From positions 1 to 16,532 of the forward strand of contig DEKZ01000107.1 in assembly GCA_002354135.1 (NCBI GenBank): a DNA stretch of 16,532 nt, written 5' to 3'. Positions 1 through 6,488 of the stretch are shown here, piece after piece; position 1 is the stretch's first letter, and each line of letters begins with the position of its first letter. The stretch comes from Massilia sp. UBA2709. Lineage in GTDB: Bacteria > Pseudomonadota > Gammaproteobacteria > Burkholderiales > Burkholderiaceae_D. A program made the position numbers and the translations under genes. The notes under the pieces are model-generated. The model did no database searches. It had not been told where the DNA came from and worked only from the letters and a program-made list of their open reading frames with translations.

Positions 1-455
1 TCGTAGAGCAGGTCGATGTCCGTGCGCAGCTTGACGCCGCGCGCCCCCAGGGCCTCGCCCAGCAGGCGCGCCACGGCCAGGCCCAGCACGCGCGCATCGA
101 CCGCGACCGTCTGGCCCGGCTGCATGTTGGCGGCGAGCCAGTCGATGTGCAGCAGGCTGGCGCCCGACGGGATCTTCATCAGCGCGATCTCGCTGCCGGC
201 CAGTTCGGTTTCGGCCTGGGTCCAGTAGCGGCCATCGGTCCAGACGCCGGCGAAGTTCGCGGTGGCGATGAAGGTGCCGACCGAGCCGGTAAAGCCTGAC
301 ATCCATTCGCGGCCCTGCCAGCGGCGCGGCAGGTATTCGGACAAGTGCGGGTCGCTCGACGGCACGATGAAGGCGTCGATGCCGTGACGCGCCATGGCGG
401 CGCGCAGCTGTTCCAGGCGGGCGGCGCGCTGGAGCGTGAAGTCATTGGTGGACAT
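1..455 (-). CDS. Xaa-Pro aminopeptidase (aminopeptidase P family, M24B), 5' part only
   Basis: Cytosolic metallopeptidase that removes an N-terminal residue preceding proline. The frame opens with ATG at 453-455 and reads off the left edge of the window, giving about 151 residues that begin MSTNDFTLQRAARLEQLRAA. It shows the creatinase-type N-terminal domain of aminopeptidase P: FIVPSSDPHLSEYLP near residues 29-43, then WQGREWMSGFTGSVGT and WTDGRYWTQAE. These motifs are typical of the long (about 600-residue) aminopeptidase P group. The catalytic metal-binding pita-bread domain would lie outside the window, so activity cannot be judged here. The ribosome binding site is weak (no clear GGAG upstream). 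It is transcribed away from the MmcQ-like gene. Family assignment is firm from the motifs; the exact substrate is not. Confidence 0.87.
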   Translation of the reverse strand, partial: MSTNDFTLQRAARLEQLRAAMARHGIDAFIVPSSDPHLSEYLPRRWQGREWMSGFTGSVGTFIATANFAGVWTDGRYWTQAETELAGSEIALMKIPSGASLLHIDWLAANMQPGQTVAVDARVLGLAVARLLGEALGARGVKLRTDIDLLY

Positions 456-631
456 GGCGTGCTTGGGTGTTAGACAAGCCACGTATGATACGCCGCAAAC
501 AGGGACAATGGCGCAGACGAATCTTGCGTTAAAACATCAAAAGTCTTCCACCCTGCCCCGGGCGCGGTAAACTCGGGGAAATCGACAACGAATGGCCGCG
601 CATGAACGCAGGCTGCAGGGAGACGAAGATC

Positions 632-994
632 ATGGATTTCGAGGCCGCCAAGGCATTGTGCCGCAGCTTCCCAGGCTGTACGGAAGACACCAAATGGGGC
701 GACGACCTCGTGTTTTCGGTGGGCGCCAAGATGTTCGCGGTGACGCGCAACACGGCGCCGGCCCGGGCCATGAGCTTCAAGGTCGACGACGAGCGCTTCC
801 TGGAACTGACCGACCGCCCCGGCATCATCCCCGCGCCCTACCTGGCGCGCGCCAGGTGGGTCCAGGTCGATGCAAGCGCGGCCTTGTCCGATGACGAGGC
901 CGCGCAACTGCTGCGCCGCTCCTGGGAGCTGGTGTTCGCGAAACTGACGAAGAAACTGCAGCGCGAGATCACCGGGGACACGGTCTCCAACTGA
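632..994 (+). CDS. MmcQ/YjbR family DNA-binding-like protein
   Basis: Small protein of 120 residues (MDFEAAKALCRSFPGCTEDT...) with the pattern of the MmcQ/YjbR family: an N-terminal helix, the KWGDDLVFSVGAKMFAV strand segment, then SFKVDDERFLELTDRPGIIPAPYLARARWV and a C-terminal helical part with LLRRSWELVFAKLTKK. The family has a CyaY-like fold and is often called DNA-binding, but its cellular role is unsettled. I chose ATG 632 because AGGGAGA lies about 10 bases upstream at 617-623 and the motif-bearing part starts there; an in-frame ATG at 602 would add ten residues with no such site. It stands alone between the divergent peptidase and hpt. Confidence 0.82.
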   Translation: MDFEAAKALCRSFPGCTEDTKWGDDLVFSVGAKMFAVTRNTAPARAMSFKVDDERFLELTDRPGIIPAPYLARARWVQVDASAALSDDEAAQLLRRSWELVFAKLTKKLQREITGDTVSN

Positions 995-1054
995 ATCGCA
1001 CCGCGCAGCCCTTTGTCGCATAATCACTAAGAAACTTTATTGACCGGAATGACC

Positions 1055-1678
1055 ATGCAAGACTATCACCACGCCCGTGCCCGCGCCCTGCTTGCCAATG
1101 CGCGACAGATCGTCAGTCCCGAGGAAGTGCAAGCCGCCGTGCGGCAAGTGGCCGATGTGCTCAACGAGCGCTTCGGCAATCCCGACAACCCCAGCTTCCC
1201 GCTGGTGCTGGGCGTGATGGGCGGCGCCGTCGTCTTCACCGGCACCCTGCTGCCGCAACTGCGCTTCCCCCTCGAATTCGACTACATCCACGTGAGCCGC
1301 TACGGCGACGACGACCGCGGCGGAGAAGTGCAGTGGAAGGTCATTCCGCGCAAGGACGTGGCCGGCAAGACCATCGTCGTGGTCGACGACATCCTCGACG
1401 AAGGAGAGACCCTGGCCCACGTGAAGCAGCGCCTGCTGGATATGGGCGCCGCCGAAGTCGTCGTCGTCGTGTTCGCGGACAAGAACATCGGCCGATCGAA
1501 ACCGATCCAGGCCGACATCACCGGCCTCACGCTGCCGAACGAATTCGTGGTCGGCTTCGGCATGGACGTCTACGGCTACTGGCGCAACCTGCCGGGCCTG
1601 TGGTCGATCCGTCCGGAAGACCTGAGCGTGGAACCGGCGCCGCCCTACCCGGTCCCGGACGCCAAGCCCGAGGCGTAA
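1055..1678 (+). CDS. hpt: Hypoxanthine-guanine phosphoribosyltransferase
   Basis: Purine salvage enzyme of the cytosol that joins hypoxanthine or guanine to PRPP to give IMP or GMP. The product has about 207 residues. The PRPP-binding loop of type I phosphoribosyltransferases is clear at residues 108-119 (VVVDDILDEGET), preceded by VLGVMGGAVVFTGTLLPQL (substrate entry region), DYIHVSRYGDD (flexible-loop region) and followed by FVVGFGMDVYGYWRNLPGLW near the C-terminus, as in HGPRT enzymes. The start is uncertain: in-frame TTG 1040 and ATG 1049 are possible, but a GGA at 1045-1047 best fits ATG 1055. A CATAAT element at 1019-1024 could be its -10 box; no good -35 is seen. A GC hairpin follows the stop. 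Confidence 0.9.
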   Translation: MQDYHHARARALLANARQIVSPEEVQAAVRQVADVLNERFGNPDNPSFPLVLGVMGGAVVFTGTLLPQLRFPLEFDYIHVSRYGDDDRGGEVQWKVIPRKDVAGKTIVVVDDILDEGETLAHVKQRLLDMGAAEVVVVVFADKNIGRSKPIQADITGLTLPNEFVVGFGMDVYGYWRNLPGLWSIRPEDLSVEPAPPYPVPDAKPEA

Positions 1679-1685
1679 GCACACT

Positions 1686-1708
1686 GGCGCGCCCTCGGGC
1701 GCGCCTTT
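1686..1708 (+). terminator. Rho-independent-like terminator of hpt
   Basis: Perfect 8-bp stem GGCGCGCC (1686-1693), four-base loop CTCG, and GGCGCGCC (1698-1705), followed by only TTT before GA. It starts 7 bases after the hpt stop codon. The short T tract makes strength uncertain, but the position is right. Confidence 0.6.
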
Positions 1709-1721
1709 GACTGCGGCTTTA

Positions 1722-1769
1722 ATCGATTAATCGATTAATCGATTAATCGATTAATCAATTAATCAATTA
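1722..1769. repeat. 8-bp tandem repeat, six copies (ATCGATTA)4 (ATCAATTA)2
   Basis: Six head-to-tail 8-mers: ATCGATTA at 1722, 1730, 1738 and 1746, then the variant ATCAATTA at 1754 and 1762. The unit is part of the palindrome TTAATCGATTAA, so the array is near self-complementary and could extrude a cruciform. It is strikingly AT-rich for this GC-rich DNA. Its last bases (1767-1769) are the TAA stop codon of the minus-strand flavoprotein gene, so copy-number change would not alter that protein. It lies between two convergent genes. Confidence 0.93.
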
Positions 1770-2729
1770 ACGCAGGGACAGGCGCGCGCGCGCCGCTTCG
1801 TACTCGGCCTTGAGGCGCTCGACCATCTCGGCCACGCTCGGCACGTCGTCCATCAGGCCCACGCCCTGGCCGGCGCCCCAGATGTCGCGCCAGGCCTTGG
1901 CTTTCGAGCTGCCGTCGCCGAAGCTCATCTTGCTCTTGTCCGATTCCGGCAGCGCGTCCGGATCGAGGCCGGCGTTGACGATCGATTTCTTGAGGTAATT
2001 GCCGTGCACGCCGGTGAACAGGTTGGTGTACACGATGTCGGCCGCGCTCGATTCAACGATGGCATTGCGGTAGTCCTCGCTGACGTTCGATTCCTTCGTC
2101 GCCAGCCAGCGCGAGCCGATGTAGGCGAAGTCGGCGCCCATTGCCTGGGCCGCCAGGATGGCGTCGCCGGTGGCGATCGAGCCGGACAGCGCGATCGGTC
2201 CCTTGAAGAATTTACGCACCTCGCCGACGAGAGCAAATGGCGACAAGGCGCCGGCGTGGCCGCCTGCGCCAGCCGCGACCAGGATCAGGCCGTCGACACC
2301 CGCTTCCAGCGCCTTTTGCGCGTGGCGGATCGAGACCACGTCGTGCAGCACGATGCCGCCATAGCCATGCACGGCGTCCAGCATCTCTTTCGGCGGCGCG
2401 CGCAGCGAGGAAATGATGATCGGCACCTGGTGCTTGACGCAGACCGCGACGTCCTGCTCGAGACGCACGTTGGAGGCGTGGACGATCTGGTTGACCGCGA
2501 TCGGGCCGACAATGGCGTCCGGGTTCGCTTCCTTGTACTCGGCCAGCTCGCGCTGCAGGTCGGTCAGCCAGGTGTCGAGCAGCTCGGCCGGACGGGCGTT
2601 AAGCGCCGGGAAGGAACCGACGATGCCGGCCTTGCACTGGGCGGCAACAAGGGCCGGACCGCTGGCGATGAACATCGGCGAAGCGATGACGGGAAGGGAC
2701 AGGTTTTGCAGTACGGTGGGCAGCGTCAT
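1767..2729 (-). CDS. Nitronate monooxygenase-like FMN-dependent oxidoreductase (2-nitropropane dioxygenase family)
   Basis: Predicted soluble FMN flavoprotein of 320 residues with a TIM-barrel fold. Family members oxidise alkyl nitronates such as propionate 3-nitronate, but many close relatives have other or unknown substrates. Visible hallmarks are the N-terminal LPVIASPMFIASGPALVAAQCKAG, the FMN-phosphate/active-site loop AAGAGGHAG with the conserved His at residue 158, the SGSIATGDAILAAQAMGAD glycine-rich turn and YIGSRWLATKES. ATG 2727-2729 is preferred; the longer frame would begin with TTG at 2759, inside the likely leader. A perfect TATAAT lies upstream on this strand. The stop codon is built from the last unit of the tandem repeat. 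Single-gene transcription unit, converging on hpt. Confidence 0.88.
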   Translation of the reverse strand: MTLPTVLQNLSLPVIASPMFIASGPALVAAQCKAGIVGSFPALNARPAELLDTWLTDLQRELAEYKEANPDAIVGPIAVNQIVHASNVRLEQDVAVCVKHQVPIIISSLRAPPKEMLDAVHGYGGIVLHDVVSIRHAQKALEAGVDGLILVAAGAGGHAGALSPFALVGEVRKFFKGPIALSGSIATGDAILAAQAMGADFAYIGSRWLATKESNVSEDYRNAIVESSAADIVYTNLFTGVHGNYLKKSIVNAGLDPDALPESDKSKMSFGDGSSKAKAWRDIWGAGQGVGLMDDVPSVAEMVERLKAEYEAARARLSLR

Positions 2730-2767
2730 GGGCGGCTCTCGGCTAGGTTGATCGGACAAGCTGGTCG

Positions 2768-2773
2768 ATTATA
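2768..2773 (-). promoter_or_regulatory. Putative -10 element (TATAAT) for the nitronate monooxygenase-like gene
   Basis: On the minus strand this reads TATAAT, a perfect sigma70 -10 hexamer, about 38 bases upstream of the chosen ATG. No convincing -35 is present at 16-18 bp: that place is taken by the terminator hairpin of the upstream operon, whose last T residues almost touch the -10. Confidence 0.45.
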
Positions 2774-2778
2774 GTGTT

Positions 2779-2797
2779 AAAAAAGCACGGTCGTGCT
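2779..2797 (-). terminator. Rho-independent terminator of the thioesterase-DUF1289-MBL operon
   Basis: On the minus strand: stem AGCAC, loop GACC, stem GTGCT, then a run of T (A-run 2779-2784 on the plus strand). It lies 18 bases after the stop codon of the MBL-fold gene. The stem is short (5 bp), but the T tract and position fit a terminator. Confidence 0.65.
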
Positions 2798-2814
2798 AGA
2801 TTTTGCGCTCTAAT

Positions 2815-3807
2815 TCAGGCGTCGACCAGGAATTCGTCGTCGATGCGGGCGGCCTTGGCGCGGACCAGGGAGTGGGTGGCCCAGGCGGCGAGGTCGTGCC
2901 AGGCGCCGTTCGTTGGCGTATCCAGTTCGTCGTTGGGCGCGACAGTGGTATGCGAACGTGCGTTGAACGCGTGGGCGGGTTCCCCGCCCACGCGTCCAAG
3001 CAGCTCCAGCGCAGACGCGACGACAGGAATCGACGCCAACAAGCCCGGCAAGTCAGCCAGCGCAATCCGCTGCCGTTCCAACAATAAAAACTTCACCAGC
3101 ACCTTGACCGCATTCTCCGCGTTGCGCCGCGGATCGGCCGACAGGTAATCGAGCCGCGAATAGGCCCGTGCCAGCGCATCGCGCACGTCGCTGAACATGC
3201 GCCCATGCCCCGGCACGACGAGCCGCGCATCGAGCGTCGCGATGAGATCGAGCGTGGCGCGCGCCTCGTCGAAGCCAGGCTCTCCCGCCAGCTCCGGAAA
3301 GATCACCCCGAAGCCGTTCTCCCACAGGGCGTCGCCCGAGACCAGGATGCCCTCGTCCGGGCTGAACAGCAGCAGCGCATGCGGGTCGTGTCCGGGCGCG
3401 CCCAGCACCTGCCAGCGCATGCCGCCCAATTCCAGCGCGTCGCCCGGCGCCAGCACATCATCGAAACCGAAACGCGCGCACTGCTGGCCGGTGGCGCGGT
3501 AGCTGAGCAGGTCTTCATTCCAGGCCGCGACTTTGGCGGCTTCGGCTGCCGGAATCGCGGTATGGCAGCCATATTCGGCCTGCAGCGCCGCGTTGCCGCC
3601 GCAGTGGTCCGAGTGCAGGTGGGTGTTCAACAGGCGCGCAAGTGGGCGGCCGCCGAGCGCGTGGCGGACCAGCGCCAGCGTCTGCGGCGCATGCGTGACA
3701 TAGCCGCTGTCGACCAGGGCGGTCTCGGGTCCGGTGAAAAGAATGTTATTGGACGACAGCCAGCCGCGCTCGAACACCTGCATGGTGGCGGGCAGGCGCA
3801 CCGTCAT
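2815..3807 (-). CDS. MBL-fold metallohydrolase
   Basis: Predicted zinc hydrolase of the metallo-beta-lactamase fold, 330 residues, without signal peptide. The metal-binding set is complete: HLHSDH at residues 63-68 (His63, His65, Asp67, His68), His140 in APGHDPHA, Asp159 in SGDALWENGF, and His201 in VPGHGRMF. The C-terminal third is mostly helical, as in the LACTB2-like or hydroxyacylglutathione hydrolase-like branches. Substrate is unknown; a thioester is plausible because the operon starts with a thioesterase, but that is inference. ATG 3805-3807 shares one base with the TGA of the DUF1289 gene (TGATG), so translation is probably coupled. Frame extension further upstream to 4050 is an artefact of an open frame across the neighbouring gene. 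Confidence 0.88.
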   Translation of the reverse strand: MTVRLPATMQVFERGWLSSNNILFTGPETALVDSGYVTHAPQTLALVRHALGGRPLARLLNTHLHSDHCGGNAALQAEYGCHTAIPAAEAAKVAAWNEDLLSYRATGQQCARFGFDDVLAPGDALELGGMRWQVLGAPGHDPHALLLFSPDEGILVSGDALWENGFGVIFPELAGEPGFDEARATLDLIATLDARLVVPGHGRMFSDVRDALARAYSRLDYLSADPRRNAENAVKVLVKFLLLERQRIALADLPGLLASIPVVASALELLGRVGGEPAHAFNARSHTTVAPNDELDTPTNGAWHDLAAWATHSLVRAKAARIDDEFLVDA

Positions 3808-4013
3808 CAGCCGAAGTCCAGTTCCGATTCGCGCCGGCGGATTTCCTTCCAGACCGCGCGTTTGTAGTCGTCGCCCGCGCTGCCCCAGGCAACGATCTCG
3901 TCGATCGTGCGCATGCAGCCACGGCACAGGCCACTTGCCTTGTCCATCTCGCACACGTTGATGCAGGGAGAAGGCACCGGCGTCTGCAGCTCGGGATGGG
4001 ACAGCTCGCTCAT
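3807..4013 (-). CDS. DUF1289 family small cysteine protein
   Basis: A 68-residue protein with the DUF1289 signature: SPCINVCEMDKASGLCRGCMRT, where Cys17, Cys21, Cys30 and Cys33 form a C-x3-C-x8-C-x2-C set that could bind zinc or an Fe-S centre, followed by TIDEIVAWGSAGDDYKRAVW. The family is common in proteobacteria and its function is not established. The start ATG (4011-4013) overlaps the TGA of the upstream thioesterase by four bases (ATGA), and its own stop overlaps the start of the MBL gene, so the three genes are very likely one translationally coupled operon. It may be a metal-dependent partner of one of the two enzymes, which is inference. Confidence 0.87.
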   Translation of the reverse strand: MSELSHPELQTPVPSPCINVCEMDKASGLCRGCMRTIDEIVAWGSAGDDYKRAVWKEIRRRESELDFG

Positions 4014-4438
4014 GCGGCCACCTGTGCCGTCTTGCGCGCCACGCGCGCATTGAAACGTTCCGTATCGATCACGCAACGCTCGTGCGTGCCCTCGCAGATG
4101 CGTTCGAGATCGTCCCAGGCCTCGACCCGGAAACGCACGCGCTGGCCCTCGACGTCGGTCACTTCGCCGCGGATGGTCAGCGTCATGCCGGGCGGCGTCG
4201 GCGCCAGGTGGCGGAAGTTGACCATGGTGCCCAGGCTCTGTTCGTTCGGCCAATCGAGGTAGGGCAGCATGCCGTTCACGCAGGCGAGCTCCATCATGCC
4301 GACCATGTAGCCGGTGGCGAGCACGTCGGGCATGTCGCGGCAAAAAGGCGTGTCATGGTAGAGCTCGGGCACGGTGGCGCGCGGCGGCACGGTATAGCGC
4401 CATTCGAAGCGCAGGCCGGGTTGCAATTCTGGACTCAT
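4010..4438 (-). CDS. FlK-like hotdog-fold thioesterase
   Basis: Predicted acyl-CoA thioesterase of 142 residues, cytosolic. It resembles the fluoroacetyl-CoA thioesterase FlK group: Thr42 in LATGYMVGMMELA, Glu50 in the same helix and His77 in VNFRHLAPTPPGM fall at almost the same positions as the known FlK catalytic residues (Thr42, Glu50, His76). Most family members do not act on fluoroacetyl-CoA, so the physiological acyl group is unknown. ATG 4436-4438 is chosen; an alternative TTG at 4462 would add eight residues. The ribosome binding site is poor (GGGG about 14 bases upstream). It is the first gene of the operon with DUF1289 and an MBL-fold hydrolase, and is divergent from the ribbon-helix-helix regulator. 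Confidence 0.83.
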   Translation of the reverse strand: MSPELQPGLRFEWRYTVPPRATVPELYHDTPFCRDMPDVLATGYMVGMMELACVNGMLPYLDWPNEQSLGTMVNFRHLAPTPPGMTLTIRGEVTDVEGQRVRFRVEAWDDLERICEGTHERCVIDTERFNARVARKTAQVAA

Positions 4439-4473
4439 GGGCGCAGAGATTACCCCATTCAATCGAATTGTGC

Positions 4474-4501
4474 TTGACCCCCGGGCTCAGGGGCGTAGAC
4501 T
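4474..4501 (+). promoter_or_regulatory. Putative sigma70-like promoter of the RHH regulator/esterase operon
   Basis: TTGACC at 4474-4479, 16-bp spacer, TAGACT at 4496-4501 (9 of 12 matches to consensus). Transcription would begin near 4508, immediately before the GGATGGT site array, which is where a repressor would block RNA polymerase. Confidence 0.45.
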
Positions 4502-4510
4502 GGACGCCTG

Positions 4511-4581
4511 TTTTACCATCCATGTGGATGGTAAGAGGATGGTAAAAAAGATATCGCACGAAAGGATGGTGTAAGGATGGG
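4511..4581. promoter_or_regulatory. Phased GGATGGT site array, likely operator of the RHH regulator
   Basis: ACCATCC at 4515-4521 (inverted), then GGATGGT at 4526-4532, 4537-4543 and 4564-4570, and GGATGGG at 4575-4581. Neighbouring centres are 11 bp apart (4518, 4529, 4540; then 4567, 4578), about one helical turn, as expected for dimers of ribbon-helix-helix proteins binding side by side. The outer pair TTTTACCATCC (4511-4521) and GGATGGTAAAA (4537-4547) is a perfect 11-bp inverted repeat. The last two sites cover the ribosome binding region (AAAGGA, 4561-4566) and the start codon. Autoregulation is inferred from position. Confidence 0.6.
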
Positions 4582-5005
4582 CGGCCAGATTGTCAGCACC
4601 AACGAGCCAAAACAGAAAGTGGCGGAGACGGAAAAAATCACGATCAACCTGGGCATGATCGATCTCGGCCAGATCGATTTGCTGGTCAGTGAAGGGTTCT
4701 ACAGCAACCGTACCGACCTGATCCGCACCGCGATCCGCAACCAGCTCAATGCACACGCCGACGTGGTACGGCAAACCGTGGCCCGCCGCAGCCTGGTGCT
4801 CGGCATGCACCACTATTCCCGCGCCGACCTCGAAGCGGCGCAGCAAGCCGGGCACCGCCTGCAGATCCAGGTGCTCGGCATGGCCAGCATCGCCAGCGAC
4901 GTGTCCGTCGAACTGGCCCTGGCCACCATCGAATCAATCACGGTGCTCGGGGTGCTCCACGCAAGCAATACCCTGAAAGCCGCACTGGCAGAGCGCATTC
5001 GTTAA
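4577..5005 (+). CDS. Ribbon-helix-helix (CopG-like) regulator with C-terminal VLG repeats
   Basis: Predicted DNA-binding regulator of 142 residues. Residues 20-58 (EKITINLGMIDLGQIDLLVSEG then FYSNRTDLIRTAIRNQL) have the strand-helix-helix pattern of CopG/MetJ-type proteins, with SNRTDLIRTAI as the usual second-helix start. The C-terminal half is not an obvious NikR ACT domain: it has three similar units starting VLGM at 74, VLGM at 99 and VLGV at 123. Each is followed by a Ser-containing turn and an Ala-rich helix. Its DNA target is probably the GGATGGT array just upstream. The ATG at 4577 has AAAGGA ten bases before it. It lies 48 bases from the esterase gene, so it likely controls it and itself. 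Regulator class is well supported; the signal sensed is unknown. Confidence 0.8.
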   Translation: MGGQIVSTNEPKQKVAETEKITINLGMIDLGQIDLLVSEGFYSNRTDLIRTAIRNQLNAHADVVRQTVARRSLVLGMHHYSRADLEAAQQAGHRLQIQVLGMASIASDVSVELALATIESITVLGVLHASNTLKAALAERIR

Positions 5006-5053
5006 GACGCCCTGCCACACGCCCGCTCATGAGGGCGAACGGAAAGGATTTAC

Positions 5054-6181
5054 ATGAAGATGAACAATAAACTGCTGGCGCAAATGCGTGCCGCGACCCG
5101 CAACCTGCTGCACCGGCCTCCGGTGGATACCAGCAAAGTCATCGAGGATGCGCTGAAAAACGCCTCGGCCATGACCCAGGCGGCCCAGGCACAAATGCGC
5201 AACCTGTCGCAGCTGCACACCGGCAGCCAGCCCGCGCAGGCGCCCGACATGCACGACATGCTTGCCGAGCTCAGCCGGGGCTTAGGCAATAACTTAGGCA
5301 GCGGCTTGGGCAGCGGCGCCGCCGCCAACGAGCCGGCGCCACTGCTGCCGGGCAGCTTCAGCGACGGCAGCTTCAGCAACGCGGCCGGCACCCGCGCCTA
5401 TAAACTGTATGTCCCCAGCACCTATAGCGCCGGCAAGCCGGCGGCGCTGGTGGTCATGCTGCACGGCTGCACCCAGGACCCGGACGATTTTGCCAAAGGC
5501 ACGCAGATGAACGTGCTGGCCGAGGAGATGGGCTGCCTGGTCGTGTATCCGGCCCAGTCGCGCCAGGCCAATGCCTCGCGTTGCTGGAACTGGTTCAACA
5601 ACGTCGACCAGCAGCGCGACCAGGGCGAGCCCTCGATCATCGCCGGCATCACCCGCACCCTCATGCAGGAATACGCGGTCGACCCAAGCCAGGTGTATGT
5701 GGCGGGCCTGTCGGCCGGCGGCGCGATGGCGACCATCATGGGCACGCTCTATCCGGACCTGTACGCGGCGGTCGGCGTGCACTCGGGCCTGCCCTTCGCG
5801 TCGGCCCACGACCTGCCCTCGGCGCTGGCGGCCATGAAGGGCGACTTCCGGCGCCGGCACCAGCCGGGCCGGCCCATCCCCATCATCGTTTTCCACGGCG
5901 ACCAGGACAAGACCGTGCACCCGGCCAATGGCGACGAGCTGGTGGCGCCCGCGCGCGACAGCGCCGAGGCGATGGCGGTGGAACCGGGCCGCGTGCCGAA
6001 TGGCCACGCCTACACCCGCACCACGCACAAGCGCGCCGACGGCCGTGTGCATGCCGAGCACTGGCTGATCCACGGCGCCGGCCATGCCTGGTCGGGCGGC
6101 AGCGCGCACGGCAGCTATACCGACGGCAAGGGGCCGGACGCGAGCCGCGAAATGATGCGCTTCTTCAGGACCCAGAAGTAG
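5054..6181 (+). CDS. PHB depolymerase family esterase (intracellular)
   Basis: Alpha/beta-hydrolase of 375 residues in the esterase_phb family, which includes polyhydroxybutyrate depolymerases and feruloyl/acetylxylan-type esterases. The core starts near residue 110. It shows the oxyanion region LHGCTQDPDDFAKGT (137-150), CWNWF (177-181), the nucleophile Ser220 in AGLSAGGAMA, the likely acid in FHGDQDKTVHP (Asp285) and His344 in GAGHAWSGGS. There is no signal peptide, so it should act inside the cell, possibly on storage polyester or its oligomers (inference). The first 95 residues are a low-complexity amphipathic region ending in LGNNLGSGLGSG, of unknown role. The ribosome binding site AAAGGA lies 8 bases before ATG. 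It is the second gene of the RHH regulator operon. Its last 17 bases overlap the convergent CWC gene. Confidence 0.87.
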   Translation: MKMNNKLLAQMRAATRNLLHRPPVDTSKVIEDALKNASAMTQAAQAQMRNLSQLHTGSQPAQAPDMHDMLAELSRGLGNNLGSGLGSGAAANEPAPLLPGSFSDGSFSNAAGTRAYKLYVPSTYSAGKPAALVVMLHGCTQDPDDFAKGTQMNVLAEEMGCLVVYPAQSRQANASRCWNWFNNVDQQRDQGEPSIIAGITRTLMQEYAVDPSQVYVAGLSAGGAMATIMGTLYPDLYAAVGVHSGLPFASAHDLPSALAAMKGDFRRRHQPGRPIPIIVFHGDQDKTVHPANGDELVAPARDSAEAMAVEPGRVPNGHAYTRTTHKRADGRVHAEHWLIHGAGHAWSGGSAHGSYTDGKGPDASREMMRFFRTQK

Positions 6182-6383
6182 GCGCTGCCTCGTCCCTGCC
6201 CTGCTGGCCGCCGGTGCGCGCACGCTCTTCGATGTGCGCGCGCAGGCAGGCTGGACACCAGCAGCTTGCATCGGTCCCGGGAACCGGCAGCGCCGGCGGC
6301 AGTTCGGTGCACCAGCACGGGCCGGTGCTGCCGTCGACCATGGCGCAGCCGAAGCTGGCGCCGCAGCGGCTGCAGGTACTCAT
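6165..6383 (-). CDS. Cysteine-rich CWC family protein
   Basis: A 72-residue protein with two CWC-type knots: Cys4, Cys7, Cys13 (TCSRCGASFGCAM), then PCWC at 22-25 and CWCPAC at 41-46. This spacing is typical of the Cys_rich_CWC family, presumed zinc-binding, whose function is not known. I chose ATG 6381-6383, with GAGG seven bases upstream; the frame is open further upstream but the conserved part begins here. The polar C-terminal tail runs through the last 17 bases of the convergent esterase gene. Confidence 0.82.
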   Translation of the reverse strand: MSTCSRCGASFGCAMVDGSTGPCWCTELPPALPVPGTDASCWCPACLRAHIEERARTGGQQGRDEAAPTSGS

Positions 6384-6488
6384 CGTGCTGCCTCGCGACA
6401 GGATTCTTTTGTCATGTGTAATATCGTCCAAGCATCCATCGGCGGCCATCCCCGGCCGGTCACACCGTAAAATACAACAAGACCGCCA

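Noticed and set aside
1753..1773. IHF site in the ATCAATTA copies
   Set aside because: The WATCAA half is present, but the TTR half does not fall at the required spacing.
4577..5005. NikR-type nickel regulator
   Set aside because: The N-terminal ribbon-helix-helix fits, but the C-terminal half lacks the His/Cys metal ligands and ACT pattern of NikR and shows a VLG repeat instead.
5294..6271. Minus-strand open frame of 325 codons opposite the esterase
   Set aside because: Antisense shadow; the esterase has all catalytic motifs in the plus strand.
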